From positions 53,942 to 117,941 of IMG/VR virus record IMGVR_UViG_3300028831_000229: a stretch of 64,000 nucleotides of DNA; one strand, given 5' to 3'. This document shows, one piece after another, positions 7,569 through 15,302 of this stretch (its first letter is position 1; each line of letters starts with the position of its first letter). This DNA is from a virus. The notes below the pieces were generated by a model that saw only the letters and a list, made by a program, of their open reading frames with translations, had not been told where the DNA came from and did no database searches. Both the position numbers and the translations under genes were made by a program.

Positions 7569-8069
7569 ATGAGCGTATGCAGGATGGATGACTCGCCGTG
7601 GTGCACGCCGGGCACGTGCAAGGACTGCGATGCGGCACGAGGTGAGCCCACCAAAGAGGTGACGAGGATGAGCGTCACGCACGTGGCAGTCACGCCGCGT
7701 GGTCTGGAGCTTGGCGGCTACGTCAAGAGCGAGCGCTTGGTGCCTCGCATGCACAACCAACAGGGAGACAAGCAGATGGCGACCTTCGGTGAAGTGGAAC
7801 CAGTGATCAAGACCGAGCACGACATCGAGAAGGCGATCGAGATGGTCACGGCGCTCACGCGCAACCTGCTCTCGCTGCCCGCCGACATCGAGGTCGGCGT
7901 GCACATCCGACCGCACTACCGGCAGTACATCGCGACCGTGGAGGTCGCCGGGTTCGTGCTGGTGCAGAAGCACGCACGCATGAGCCTGGCGATCGAGGCG
8001 CTGCTCAGCGACCTCAGCGACCGCGTGCACAAGCGCATCGCGGAAGCTCAGGCCCTGCTCAGCAAGTAG
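7569..8069 (+). CDS. Hypothetical protein, 166 aa
   Basis: ATG at 7569 follows AAGGAGAAGAGAAG. The first 30 residues are cysteine-rich (SVCRMDDSPWCTPGTCKDC). The rest is a soluble alpha/beta protein with EIEVGVHIRP-like strands and a C-terminal helix. A second methionine (MSVTHVAV, at 7668) could be an alternative start that drops the cysteine-rich head. No family recognised. Confidence 0.65.
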   Translation: MSVCRMDDSPWCTPGTCKDCDAARGEPTKEVTRMSVTHVAVTPRGLELGGYVKSERLVPRMHNQQGDKQMATFGEVEPVIKTEHDIEKAIEMVTALTRNLLSLPADIEVGVHIRPHYRQYIATVEVAGFVLVQKHARMSLAIEALLSDLSDRVHKRIAEAQALLSK

Positions 8070-8107
8070 CCACGGCTACAACGAGAAGACGAGAAGACGA
8101 GAAGAGG

Positions 8108-8506
8108 ATGAAGAGGAAGCCGCCCTGCACGCCGCACAGCGTGCACAAGAGCCGGCGCCTGGAGCGTGTCGTCCAAGAGCTGAGCAAGCCACAGTCGCTT
8201 GAGCCGCTTGACGAAGCCGTGCGCCAACGCATCGCCGCTCTGGCTCCGAGAGCATGGACACGTCCCTGGTTCGAGCAGGTGATCGAGGCGTGCATCGGTC
8301 GCAACAAGCTGCTCGCGTGGGACGTGGACACGGTGATCGACAGGAAGGCTGTGAGCACGGTGACCGTGCATCTGACCTTCTGGCCAGACGTGGTCAACAC
8401 GATGTACGCCGATCACCTGGCTCACGTGTTCGAGCTGGAGTGCTGGCCCTACAAACCAGCTGGCACGCTCTTCCGCGTGCGAGTCCACAAGGCCCCAACA
8501 TCATGA
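8108..8506 (+). CDS. Hypothetical protein, 132 aa
   Basis: The start is preceded by a triple repeat of the ribosome-binding element (ACGAGAAG three times in 8081-8104, then AGG). The N-terminus is basic; the C-terminal half is beta-rich (VSTVTVHLTFWPD). No family recognised. It overlaps the next gene by ATGA. Confidence 0.7.
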   Translation: MKRKPPCTPHSVHKSRRLERVVQELSKPQSLEPLDEAVRQRIAALAPRAWTRPWFEQVIEACIGRNKLLAWDVDTVIDRKAVSTVTVHLTFWPDVVNTMYADHLAHVFELECWPYKPAGTLFRVRVHKAPTS

Positions 8507-8898
8507 GCAAGCAACTCGAACTGAGAGGTAGCACGCACCGCGAGACGGCTCGTGCGTGGTGGCGCGTGATGCACCAACGCGACTACCCGACGATCTGCGA
8601 GGTCTGTCAGGATCCGATCGGTGACGCGCTCTACCAGCGCACGCGGTTCGGCGCGTACATCTTCCCTGTGGAGGAGCCAGGCGTGCTCTTGGAGTACGTC
8701 TGCAAGCGCTGCTACGACTGCAACTACGGCTGGCTCTACGAGGTGCGCTGCAAGGAGTGCGGGTCCGTGCACACGCGCAACCAGAAGTGCGACGGGCCGT
8801 ACACGTGCTCGCACCACTGCGACACGTGCAAGCGCAACACGCTGCACGAGCGGACCGACGTGCACATGGCTGACACAACCAAGGATGACCGTCCATGA
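8503..8898 (+). CDS. Cysteine-rich zinc-binding protein, 131 aa
   Basis: Four CxxC-type pairs are spaced along the protein: CEVC near residue 31, CKRCYDC near 67, CKEC near 83 and CSHHCDTC near 104. This suggests two or more treble-clef or ribbon zinc sites, similar to HNH-associated zinc knuckles, but no HNH catalytic residues are evident. It lies in the same overlapping-gene operon as its neighbours. Confidence 0.7.
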   Translation: MSKQLELRGSTHRETARAWWRVMHQRDYPTICEVCQDPIGDALYQRTRFGAYIFPVEEPGVLLEYVCKRCYDCNYGWLYEVRCKECGSVHTRNQKCDGPYTCSHHCDTCKRNTLHERTDVHMADTTKDDRP

Positions 8899-9446
8899 AG
8901 TACCTCAACTTGGAGCACAGCAAGAAAAGAAAGACAGCGCTTGGTTTGGATGACCCGTCAATCGTCCGTGCAGCAGCCGAAGCCAGGGTTGCTGGTCGAC
9001 GAGCGCGTGCCAAGACGCGTGGTGAACATTGCGAATGCGGCTACGTGAGTAGCGGCTCGTTCCTGCGGTGTCGTTGGTGCACTGAGAGTGGCATGCGCTA
9101 TCTGCCCCGCTATGTGCCAGGTGCGTTGCAATGCTGGAGCCTCCACAAGAAAGGTGACAAGTGGTACCGATGTGAGCGTGCCGACGGTCACGAGGCGCAG
9201 CACAGCTGGGGGTCTGTGCTCAGTTGGAGCGTCGGCGATCAGCGCGTGCGGGTAGTCTGCGGCGTGTGCAAGACCGACGTGATCACCGTACGCAACGGTG
9301 ACGACGATCCGCCGTGGTACGTCCGCTGTCCGATCTGCAACGAGGGACGGCAGACCGGACCTGTGGCCAGCCGATGCACGATGCAGCTGATGCCACCGCC
9401 TGATGACCTGCAACCGTTCGCCAGCGGCCCGAAGGAGGCCACATGA
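8895..9446 (+). CDS. Zinc-ribbon protein, 183 aa
   Basis: Starts MKYLNLEHSKKRK, an opening shared with the next gene (NLELQHSKKRQ). Cysteine pairs occur at CECG, CRWC, CGVC and CPIC, so two zinc ribbons are likely. The central segment CWSLHKKGDKWYRCERADGH looks like a beta-hairpin domain, with a Cys/His set of its own. No enzymatic motif. ATGA overlaps at both ends. Confidence 0.7.
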   Translation: MKYLNLEHSKKRKTALGLDDPSIVRAAAEARVAGRRARAKTRGEHCECGYVSSGSFLRCRWCTESGMRYLPRYVPGALQCWSLHKKGDKWYRCERADGHEAQHSWGSVLSWSVGDQRVRVVCGVCKTDVITVRNGDDDPPWYVRCPICNEGRQTGPVASRCTMQLMPPPDDLQPFASGPKEAT

Positions 9447-9952
9447 GACGTCGCAACCTGGAACTCCAGCACAGCAAGAAGCGCCAGCCGCCACGCGAGC
9501 CCTCAGAGTTCGACGGCATCGATCGCTCGGTTGCCCCGGCTGGTCAGTGGCTCACAGGACCACTCGGCGTGAGTGCTGACGAGGAGACGACCTCCAACTG
9601 GACGCACAAGGACGAGGCGTTCTTCATCAACCCCAAGCAGCTCGAGAAGCTGATCAAGATGATGGAGGACGAGAAGCCCAAGAGCCGTGTCCTGGCGCCA
9701 GGCGCGCTCACCTTCATCGCCAAGCCGCGCGCCGCGCCGAGCCGCTTCAACCTGCGCTGGGACAACCTGCTGCTCAAGCCGCTGGTGCCGATGCCGAGCA
9801 TCCTCACGCTCGAGGTCAGCGAGAAGGAGACGCTCGACCGGATGCAGCGCTACCTGAACTTCCCCGCCAACGACCACGTGGACGCGCTCAAGCACGCCAT
9901 GGAGAGCGTCCGCCGCGGGGCTTTGCTTGACCTCATCAAGGAGAAGCTCTGA
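9443..9952 (+). CDS. Hypothetical protein, 169 aa
   Basis: The N-terminal NLELQHSKKRQ is related to the start of the preceding protein; after that the two diverge. The remainder has no cysteine cluster and looks like a soluble mixed fold with a C-terminal helix (AMESVRRGALLDLIKEKL). The shared head may be a small recognition peptide or a relic of duplication. The stop overlaps the next ATG by one base. Confidence 0.7.
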   Translation: MRRRNLELQHSKKRQPPREPSEFDGIDRSVAPAGQWLTGPLGVSADEETTSNWTHKDEAFFINPKQLEKLIKMMEDEKPKSRVLAPGALTFIAKPRAAPSRFNLRWDNLLLKPLVPMPSILTLEVSEKETLDRMQRYLNFPANDHVDALKHAMESVRRGALLDLIKEKL

Positions 9953-10527
9953 TGTCGAAGAAGCCTCCACTGCTCACCGGCAGCAAGCACAAGCGTCCGC
10001 TCACGGTGACGCAGCCCAACGCGCTGCTTAGCGAGTTCGCCGACAAGCTCAACGACCTGACGATGGTACTCTGCGAGCACGGAGTCGGCGGACAGCTGAC
10101 CATCAAGGTGCTCTGGCAGACTGCCGCAGCTCTAGGCATCGGCCCTGACGGTGGTGGCATCGCCACTGCCGCAGGACCGGTTGCGATCGAAGTAGTCAAC
10201 GCTGACGTGTTGAAGCGCATCGCAAAGATCGAGGAGTTGGCACGCGCAGGGACCGTGACGCCTGCGATGCTGGACGAGCTGCGCATCGAGGACCGACCGC
10301 ACAACTTCCGCCAGGATCTGAGTCGCCGCTTCAAGGGACCGCCGTCCGAGACCTGCGAGCTGTGCGGTCGCGATCCGCGCAACACCGTCCACAGGCTGTC
10401 CAGCACGCGTCAGGTGTCTCAAGCGGAGATCGGTGCCGAAGTTGACAGGCTGACACGTGCAGGGAAGCGCGTCACCGGAGTGACGGTGAGCGGACCGTAC
10501 GCCGAGGTCCAGTGGGAGGAGCCGTGA
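9952..10527 (+). CDS. Hypothetical protein with zinc knuckle, 191 aa
   Basis: The opening KKPPLLTGSKHKR is echoed by RKPPQLTGSIHRS in the gene at 11755, so the two probably share an N-terminal module. A long helical region follows, then CELCGRDPRNTVHRL, a possible CxxC-plus-His zinc site. The last 40 residues form a beta-strand pair (GKRVTGVTVSGPYAEVQWEE). Function unknown. Confidence 0.7.
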   Translation: MSKKPPLLTGSKHKRPLTVTQPNALLSEFADKLNDLTMVLCEHGVGGQLTIKVLWQTAAALGIGPDGGGIATAAGPVAIEVVNADVLKRIAKIEELARAGTVTPAMLDELRIEDRPHNFRQDLSRRFKGPPSETCELCGRDPRNTVHRLSSTRQVSQAEIGAEVDRLTRAGKRVTGVTVSGPYAEVQWEEP

Positions 10528-10898
10528 GCGCCGCGCTCGACTGCCGCACGTGCGGCGCCTGCTGCGTCAGCTCGCAGGACACGCCGTACGGCTGGGCCGA
10601 CGTCAGCCAGGAGGACGCCGCCAAGATGAGCCGGCGCGTCCGTCTCAAGCTGGTGCAGACGGGAGGAGGCTGGCGCTTCAACGAGTGCCACCTCGCCACG
10701 CCGACCACCTGGCGAGACGACCTCAACTGCGCTCCCTGCTCCTTCCTCCAAGGCACGCCAGGCCAGCGCGTGACGTGCCGCATCTACGAGACCAGGCCGA
10801 GCGTCTGCCAGCGCTTCAAGCCGGGAAGCCGCAGCTGCTTGGAGGCGCGGCGAGAGCAGACCTTCAGACTGGCAGACCAAGCAGAGGAGAACCCGTGA
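10524..10898 (+). CDS. YkgJ-family cysteine-cluster protein (second copy)
   Basis: GTG start in a GTGA overlap. CRTCGACCVS near the N-terminus, then CAPCSFL, TCRIYETRPSVCQRF and SRSCLEA reproduce the cysteine order of the YkgJ family. The C-terminal pattern (C-R-I-Y-E-x-R-P-x-x-C-x-x-F-K-P-G-S) is nearly the same as in the copy at 7223, so the two are paralogues. Metal binding is likely; the biological role is not known. Confidence 0.8.
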   Translation: MSAALDCRTCGACCVSSQDTPYGWADVSQEDAAKMSRRVRLKLVQTGGGWRFNECHLATPTTWRDDLNCAPCSFLQGTPGQRVTCRIYETRPSVCQRFKPGSRSCLEARREQTFRLADQAEENP

Positions 10899-11275
10899 AG
10901 ACCATCGAGACCACGCAACTGATCGTCCTGGCCACGCTCGCAGAGATGCAGCTCTTCGAGTCGGCCGCCATCACCTACGCCAAGGCCCTCCAGCACCACG
11001 CCGCAGAACCGCACGAGCGCAACGCGCTGGTCGAGTACGCGGTGCACGAGCAGGGAAGAGCCGTCGAGACCTTCCGCGTGACCTGCCTGACGTGCCAGGA
11101 GACCGTGACGGTGACCAGAGCCGAGCTGGAGCCGACGCTCGCAGCCGCTGGCGAGCACGTCCAGGCCGCCTGGGAGACCGTCAAGCGGATCCTCCGCAGG
11201 TGCCAGGAGTGCGACGGCACCTGCGCGCCAGGCGTCTGCGAGCGGCTGCGCGAGTGCATCGAGGGAGAGTCGTGA
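10895..11275 (+). CDS. Cysteine-containing protein, 126 aa
   Basis: GTG start coupled to the previous gene. The first 55 residues are helical. A CLTC motif near residue 64 and CQEC, CAPGVC and ERLREC near the C-terminus form a likely zinc site. No family recognised. Confidence 0.65.
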   Translation: MKTIETTQLIVLATLAEMQLFESAAITYAKALQHHAAEPHERNALVEYAVHEQGRAVETFRVTCLTCQETVTVTRAELEPTLAAAGEHVQAAWETVKRILRRCQECDGTCAPGVCERLRECIEGES

Positions 11276-11514
11276 CGACCACGCTGACGCTGACAGAGAG
11301 CCGCCGCAAGGTGGCGTGCAGCCTCTGTGGGAAGCGCGTCAGCGTGCCGCGCGACCAGATGGCGCTCGTGGAGGCGGCGAACCAGCACCAGGACGTCAAC
11401 GAGGCGCTCCAGGACGGCTACAGCACCGTCCCTGTTGGCGAGCCTGGCCAGGAGCACGAGACCGTCATCGTCTGCGACGCCTGCTGGACGACCGCCTCTG
11501 GGAGGACGCCGTGA
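11272..11514 (+). CDS. Zinc-ribbon microprotein, 80 aa
   Basis: GTG start in a GTGA overlap. CSLCGKRVSVPR near residue 15 and IVCDACWT near residue 70 form a two-pair zinc ribbon with a helix between them. It resembles short phage zinc ribbons of unknown function and is part of the same coupled operon. Confidence 0.7.
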   Translation: MTTTLTLTESRRKVACSLCGKRVSVPRDQMALVEAANQHQDVNEALQDGYSTVPVGEPGQEHETVIVCDACWTTASGRTP

Positions 11515-11765
11515 CGCGGAGACGCCGCTGCACCTTCTGCGGTCGCCTGATGCCAGCCACGCAGACCAAGCGTGACCCTGACTGCGTGGAGAGCGGCTGC
11601 ACCACGCAGCACTGGATGTGCAGGAGCGAGGTCAGTTGCGCTCTGGCCATCAGGGAGACGCGCTCGTGGACGCCGCAGGACGTGTCTGTGCCGCCTCCTG
11701 GGAGAGGTGGTGGAAAACGCCGCACCAAGCAAAAGGCCGCCGCTAGGAGGAACCGTGCCAGGTAG
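11511..11765 (+). CDS. Zinc-binding microprotein with basic tail, 84 aa
   Basis: GTG start in a GTGA overlap. Cysteines: CTFCGR, then DCVESGC, then WMC and VSC. The C-terminus is strongly basic (GKRRTKQKAAARRNRAR), suggesting nucleic-acid contact. Overlaps the next gene by 11 bases. Confidence 0.65.
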   Translation: MTRRRRCTFCGRLMPATQTKRDPDCVESGCTTQHWMCRSEVSCALAIRETRSWTPQDVSVPPPGRGGGKRRTKQKAAARRNRAR

Positions 11766-12036
11766 GAAGCCACCACAGCTCACCGGCAGCATCCACAGGA
11801 GCACCGCTCTAGGGACAGCCACAGGCCACAGCACAGAGCCTGCGTGTGCCACGTGCAGCACAGCAGCACAGTACGCCAAGGAGTATCCAGACCTCATGGG
11901 AAGCGACCACGCAACGCCAGCACACTGTGCCGACCACTGTCCTTCACCGGACGAGCATTCGACCTGTGAGCCACGCAGCAAGCAGTACATCTCAGGACGC
12001 TACAGAGGGACCATCACTCTCACACGCCTCGCCTGA
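11755..12036 (+). CDS. Cysteine/histidine-rich protein, 93 aa
   Basis: GTG at 11755 with AGGAGG a few bases upstream. The head RKPPQLTGSIHRS resembles that of the gene at 9952. Then CATCS, HCADHC and HSTCEP give a Cys/His cluster. It is the last gene of the rightward operon; a terminator follows about 210 bases later. Confidence 0.6.
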   Translation: MPGRKPPQLTGSIHRSTALGTATGHSTEPACATCSTAAQYAKEYPDLMGSDHATPAHCADHCPSPDEHSTCEPRSKQYISGRYRGTITLTRLA

Positions 12037-12492
12037 GCTTGCACCACAGCACCGGCCGGTCAGGCTCCTTGGCCCTGTCTCCGCCAGCCACCTCGCGCGT
12101 GCGCATGCGTGCTAAAGGCTGGGTGCGTTGACAGGAAACTCCAGCGCCCTGAGCGCTGGCCTCAGCGTGCCGTCGCGCTCGACCGCTCCTCCGGGTCGGC
12201 GTGAACGGCGCGCGAATACTGATGCAGGCGGGCAGGCTGTGCTAGTAAGCCTGGCGTGGGCTACTTTTTTTTTGAATTTTGAGCGTGCGACCCGCGTGCG
12301 ATAGCGTGCACAGCGCGTGCGTACGTCACCCAGGAGAACGCTGTGGCTCGCGCACAGCGCACCTACGCGACCAACGTGTACACCCGCACGTGGCGCCTGT
12401 CGTACACCACGCGTCGCCTTCAAGCGCTACACGAAACCAGTAAGTCTCGGCAGACCTGCTGGTGCGGTCTATGTAGAACGAGGCGTAGAACG
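12037..12492. other. 456-base gene-poor region between convergent operons
   Basis: No protein gene could be supported. It contains the palindrome ACCGGCCGGT near 12051, a hairpin CCAGCGC-CCTGA-GCGCTGG (12141-12159), the terminator at 12244-12273, a weak promoter-like pair (TTGAGC at 12279 and TAGCGT at 12302), and two GTAGAACG repeats (12473-12480, 12485-12492) that touch the stop of the leftward gene. Confidence 0.6.
12244..12273 (+). terminator. Rho-independent terminator for the rightward operon
   Basis: AGTA(A)GCC at 12244-12251 pairs with GGCTACT at 12259-12265 (one bulged A, 7-base loop), directly followed by nine T (12265-12273). Suitable to end transcription from the terminase and zinc-protein operon. 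Confidence 0.75.
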
Positions 12493-13053
12493 TTAGCGGC
12501 TGGCCAGCCGGCCAGCGATGGACATGCGGAGGTCAACCGGGAGTGGCTCGGGCGGCGTTGGGAGGCCGGGAGGGTTCTGCGGCAGCTCGCCGTCCAGCGC
12601 GCAGCGAATCTGCTCACCCACGATGTTGTTGAGCCACGCCTTGCCTTCGGCTCCGGTCGGCGTGTCCTGGATGAACACGTACGCCACCAACAAAACGCGG
12701 TCGCCAGCAAGCGGTATTTCCATGGGTGGCGCGATGGCTGCGTGCGCGGTCGGCGAGCGGAAGCTCGAGACGGGTATCTCGCCAGCCTTGCGATGCGTAT
12801 ACACGTATGACTGACCGTCGAGCTGGTCGACCAGGTAGTTCACGCGGTGCGCGAAGTCGTGGTGGTTCGCCAGCCGTGTCTCCGCGTCCGGTGGCGCGGC
12901 GTACAGGCAGCCGAAGTAGAACATGCTGGGTGTTGGCTCTGGCAACAGGTTGGCGAACACGGCGCGTGCGCGCTCGCTAAGCACTGGCAGCATAGGCTCC
13001 AGGATGCTCTCCACGCGAAGTGCGGACTGAACGGTGGTTGGTGTATCTCGCAT
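12493..13053 (-). CDS. Hypothetical protein, 186 aa
   Basis: Last gene of the leftward operon. The N-terminus is helical, the middle is beta-rich (RVLLVAYVFIQDT), and a proline-rich segment lies near the C-terminus. No signal peptide or membrane segment. No family recognised. Confidence 0.7.
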   Translation of the reverse strand: MRDTPTTVQSALRVESILEPMLPVLSERARAVFANLLPEPTPSMFYFGCLYAAPPDAETRLANHHDFAHRVNYLVDQLDGQSYVYTHRKAGEIPVSSFRSPTAHAAIAPPMEIPLAGDRVLLVAYVFIQDTPTGAEGKAWLNNIVGEQIRCALDGELPQNPPGLPTPPEPLPVDLRMSIAGRLASR

Positions 13054-13106
13054 GGCTACGAGCCTACCATCACCACGCCTTATGGGAGCGCGTAGAATCG
13101 CGCTGG

Positions 13107-13250
13107 TTAACGCGGAGGCCGACCGTCGTACTCGTCAGGCGGCTCGCGGTCGTCGCCTGCCACAGCGCGTGTGAGCGCGGCCAGCACGATGATGGCCGGG
13201 CTGAACAACACGAGCACCACGGTGCCGACCGTGTACGCGATGCGCTTCAC
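13107..13250 (-). CDS. Small single-pass membrane protein, 47 aa
   Basis: GTG at 13250 (reading leftward) lies 2 bases after the upstream stop and has AAGGAGG 7 bases before it. The product begins MKRIAYTVGTVVLVLF and continues hydrophobic to about residue 27, then ends in a charged tail (DDREPPDEYDG). It is a plausible inner-membrane microprotein with the tail in one compartment; topology not determined. Confidence 0.65.
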   Translation of the reverse strand: MKRIAYTVGTVVLVLFSPAIIVLAALTRAVAGDDREPPDEYDGRPPR

Positions 13251-13252
13251 GG

Positions 13253-13543
13253 TCAGCCTCCTTGGTCAGCGTAGTAGGCGCTGTACTCGGCCTGAGACCA
13301 CACCTTGTACGGGTAGTTTCGTGGCGGAGGCCAGTCGGTCACCACGCGTGCGGTGCGGATGGCGACGGCGTGCTCGACCACCGCGCTGTAGCAGTCGTTG
13401 CACGCAGGGTAGATGATGAAGTCCATGCGTGGGTTGCGCACCAGCATCGCGACCATCACCGCGAGTGGTGCGTGGTACACGCCGCAGAATTGGCAGCGGT
13501 CCTCAGTGGGCGGCTTCTCTTCTTCGACCTGCGGTTCACACAC
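13253..13543 (-). CDS. Zinc-finger-like protein, 96 aa
   Basis: CQFCGVYH near residue 17 and CNDCYS near residue 49 form a zinc-ribbon pair around a hydrophobic central helix (LAVMVAMLVRNP). It overlaps the upstream gene of the leftward operon by 8 bases. Function unknown. Confidence 0.65.
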   Translation of the reverse strand: MCEPQVEEEKPPTEDRCQFCGVYHAPLAVMVAMLVRNPRMDFIIYPACNDCYSAVVEHAVAIRTARVVTDWPPPRNYPYKVWSQAEYSAYYADQGG

Positions 13544-13835
13544 GTGCTCGCTCCTTCTGTTGTTGAGCCTTGCGCTCGGTGATCTTGTCCAGGATGTGCT
13601 TCGCGATCGCTTCGTCGTCTTCGCCGAACGTGTTGTCCGGTGCGCGCTTGACCTCGGCGAGCTTCTCTTCCACCCAGCGACCAGCAGCGCGCAGGTTCTC
13701 CTGCAACAGCTGCGGATTCGTCATCACGCGCATCGCATCAGCGATGCCGCCACCAGGCGGCACCGCCAACACCGCGGCGTACTCACACACGAGGCGCTTG
13801 ACCATCGGACCCATCTTCTTGCTCGTCTTCTCCAC
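13536..13835 (-). CDS. Hypothetical helical protein, 99 aa
   Basis: A mostly helical, charged protein with a GGGIADAMRV turn in the middle and a basic/acidic C-terminal helix (ERKAQQQKERARV). No known domain. It follows the TOPRIM-like gene by 12 bases. Confidence 0.65.
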   Translation of the reverse strand: MEKTSKKMGPMVKRLVCEYAAVLAVPPGGGIADAMRVMTNPQLLQENLRAAGRWVEEKLAEVKRAPDNTFGEDDEAIAKHILDKITERKAQQQKERARV

Positions 13836-13847
13836 GTCTGCTGCTCC

Positions 13848-14768
13848 TTACTTGATCCGCTTCATCATCGCACGGACGGTCGTCTTCTGTCGTTCCTCTT
13901 CTGCGACCACCTCATCAAACAGTTCTTGATCCTTGCGCGCGGTGATGGCTTGCTCAACCAGGCGATTCAGCTCGCGCGGTGGGAGTGCGTCCAGCTCCCA
14001 CGACTTCGGACCGAACTCGGCGATGTACGCCTTCGCACGCGAATCGGTCAGCTTCGCAGGATTCGGTGGCGGGTTGAACGCCTTGACCTGCGCTGTCGTG
14101 AGCGCGACCGACACGACCTCCAGCTCCGACACACCGAACTCGCGGAGCCTGTCTTCGATGTCACGCACCATGTCCTTGCCGCTCGGGTCGTGGTCACCGA
14201 GATAGAGGATGACCGGCTTCTTGGTGTCGTTGCCATACAGCTCCAGCAAGCGCTCGGCCTCGGTGTCGTTTGCGGCGTTGCACGCCGTCATCAATCGCTG
14301 AGCGCTCTCGTACATCGCGCTCGCGGAGCTGTAGCCCTTGTTCACCATGAGCGTCACGTGGTGGCTACGCGTGATCGGCGAGAGCACGCCGGCCAGTGCC
14401 ATCTTCTCGACCCACACCTCCACGTAGAACTCCTGGTTGCGCCAGCGCGGCAGCTTGAACGAGTACACCGCCGCATCAAGGATGTCGTTGATGTGGCGCC
14501 AGTCGGCCGGTGACTCCGGCTCGCGTCCGCGATCCTCGATCGAGTCCCAGTCGATCTCGCCAGCGTAACGTCCATCGGTGAGCACACCGGTGAGCATCTT
14601 GTAGTTCTTGACGTTGTTCGCGAGCCATCCGCGGGACACGAACTGGTAGTAGATCTGGCGCGCGGTCAGCTTCTGGCCGCCGTACTCGCCGATGATGGCG
14701 TTGGCGCGATCGATCTTCTCCTGGGTCTCTGCTCGGAACTTGATGGTGCGGAACTGTTCGGTGCTCAC
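13848..14768 (-). CDS. TOPRIM-domain protein
   Basis: GTG at 14768 is chosen because GAGGAGAACACC lies directly upstream; extending further upstream would run through the promoter. 306 residues. The N-terminal half looks like a winged-helix region (LTARQIYYQFVSRGW). Near residues 175-195 it has ILYLGDHDPSGKDMVRDIED, a DxD TOPRIM motif; the matching Glu is in the strand before it (EVWVEK). TOPRIM folds occur in topoisomerases, primases, OLD nucleases and Spo11-like proteins; the layout is closest to Spo11/TopoVI-A-like host-take-over proteins, but the specific activity is not known. Confidence 0.65.
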   Translation of the reverse strand: MSTEQFRTIKFRAETQEKIDRANAIIGEYGGQKLTARQIYYQFVSRGWLANNVKNYKMLTGVLTDGRYAGEIDWDSIEDRGREPESPADWRHINDILDAAVYSFKLPRWRNQEFYVEVWVEKMALAGVLSPITRSHHVTLMVNKGYSSASAMYESAQRLMTACNAANDTEAERLLELYGNDTKKPVILYLGDHDPSGKDMVRDIEDRLREFGVSELEVVSVALTTAQVKAFNPPPNPAKLTDSRAKAYIAEFGPKSWELDALPPRELNRLVEQAITARKDQELFDEVVAEEERQKTTVRAMMKRIK

Positions 14769-14807
14769 GGTGTTCTCCTCGGTGGGCGCATTTCGCGCGC
14801 GCAGCGC

Positions 14808-14836
14808 TTGCGTTTGCCTGGGTTTGATTGTAGAAC
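14808..14836 (+). promoter_or_regulatory. Candidate rightward promoter
   Basis: TTGCGT at 14808-14813, a 17-base spacer and TAGAAC at 14831-14836. It would transcribe the gene at 14864. It overlaps the leftward promoter, and TGTAGAACA occurs twice here (14829-14837, 14842-14850). Confidence 0.45.
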
Positions 14837-14855
14837 ACCAATGTAGAACAAACAA
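14827..14855 (-). promoter_or_regulatory. Candidate leftward promoter
   Basis: Read leftward: TTGTTT (14855-14850), a 17-base spacer and TACAAT (14832-14827). This is close to the sigma-70 consensus and would drive the TOPRIM-led operon with a leader of about 50 bases. Confidence 0.6.
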
Positions 14856-14863
14856 GGATGACC

Positions 14864-15301
14864 ATGGGCACTCGTAAGTGGAGTCACGTGTACATCGCGG
14901 CAGCGTCCGGTGACCTCGACCGGGTCACGCGCGTGCGAGCGCAGCTGGTCGCAGGTGGGCTCATGGTGACGTCACGGTGGATCGACGAGGTGACGGTGAG
15001 TGGGGCGAATCCATCGGACATCACCGAGCGCAAGCGCCGCGCAGAGTCCGACATGCAGGATGTCAACCAGAGCGACGTCATGCTCTTCCTCGTACCGGAC
15101 GCGCGCTTCCAAACACGCGGCGCCTGGTTCGAGCTGGGCTACGCGCACCACGCTGGGCTGCCGTTCATCTCCGCAGGACGTCGCGAGGATCTCGACCGCT
15201 CGGTGTTCACCGCGCTGGGCGAAGAGTTCGAGCACGACGTGGACGCCATCATCCGGCTGCTGCGGATCGATTGGCCCGATGACCAAGGAAAGGGAAGCTG
15301 A
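14864..15301 (+). CDS. Nucleoside 2-deoxyribosyltransferase-like protein
   Basis: ATG at 14864 is preferred because AAGGA precedes it by 5 bases; an in-frame ATG at 14858 has no spacing. 145 residues with the family outline: VYIAAASGDLDRV at the N-terminus, a middle region ending QSDVMLFLVPD, then RGAWFELGYAHHAGLPFI, which carries the typical Glu in a G-x-x-x-E-x-G-x-A context. Family members exchange bases on deoxynucleosides or hydrolyse the glycosidic bond of modified nucleotides. Fits with the DNA precursor enzymes downstream. Confidence 0.7.
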   Translation: MGTRKWSHVYIAAASGDLDRVTRVRAQLVAGGLMVTSRWIDEVTVSGANPSDITERKRRAESDMQDVNQSDVMLFLVPDARFQTRGAWFELGYAHHAGLPFISAGRREDLDRSVFTALGEEFEHDVDAIIRLLRIDWPDDQGKGS

Positions 15302-15302
15302 C

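Noticed and set aside
12343-12810. Rightward GTG-started open frame with an upstream CAGGAGAA site and a weak TTGAGC/TAGCGT promoter
   Set aside because: Two thirds of it lie antisense to the better supported leftward gene at 12493-13053, and its composition is Arg/Trp/Gly-rich like shadow frames. A short real gene ending before 12493 would need a stop that is not there.
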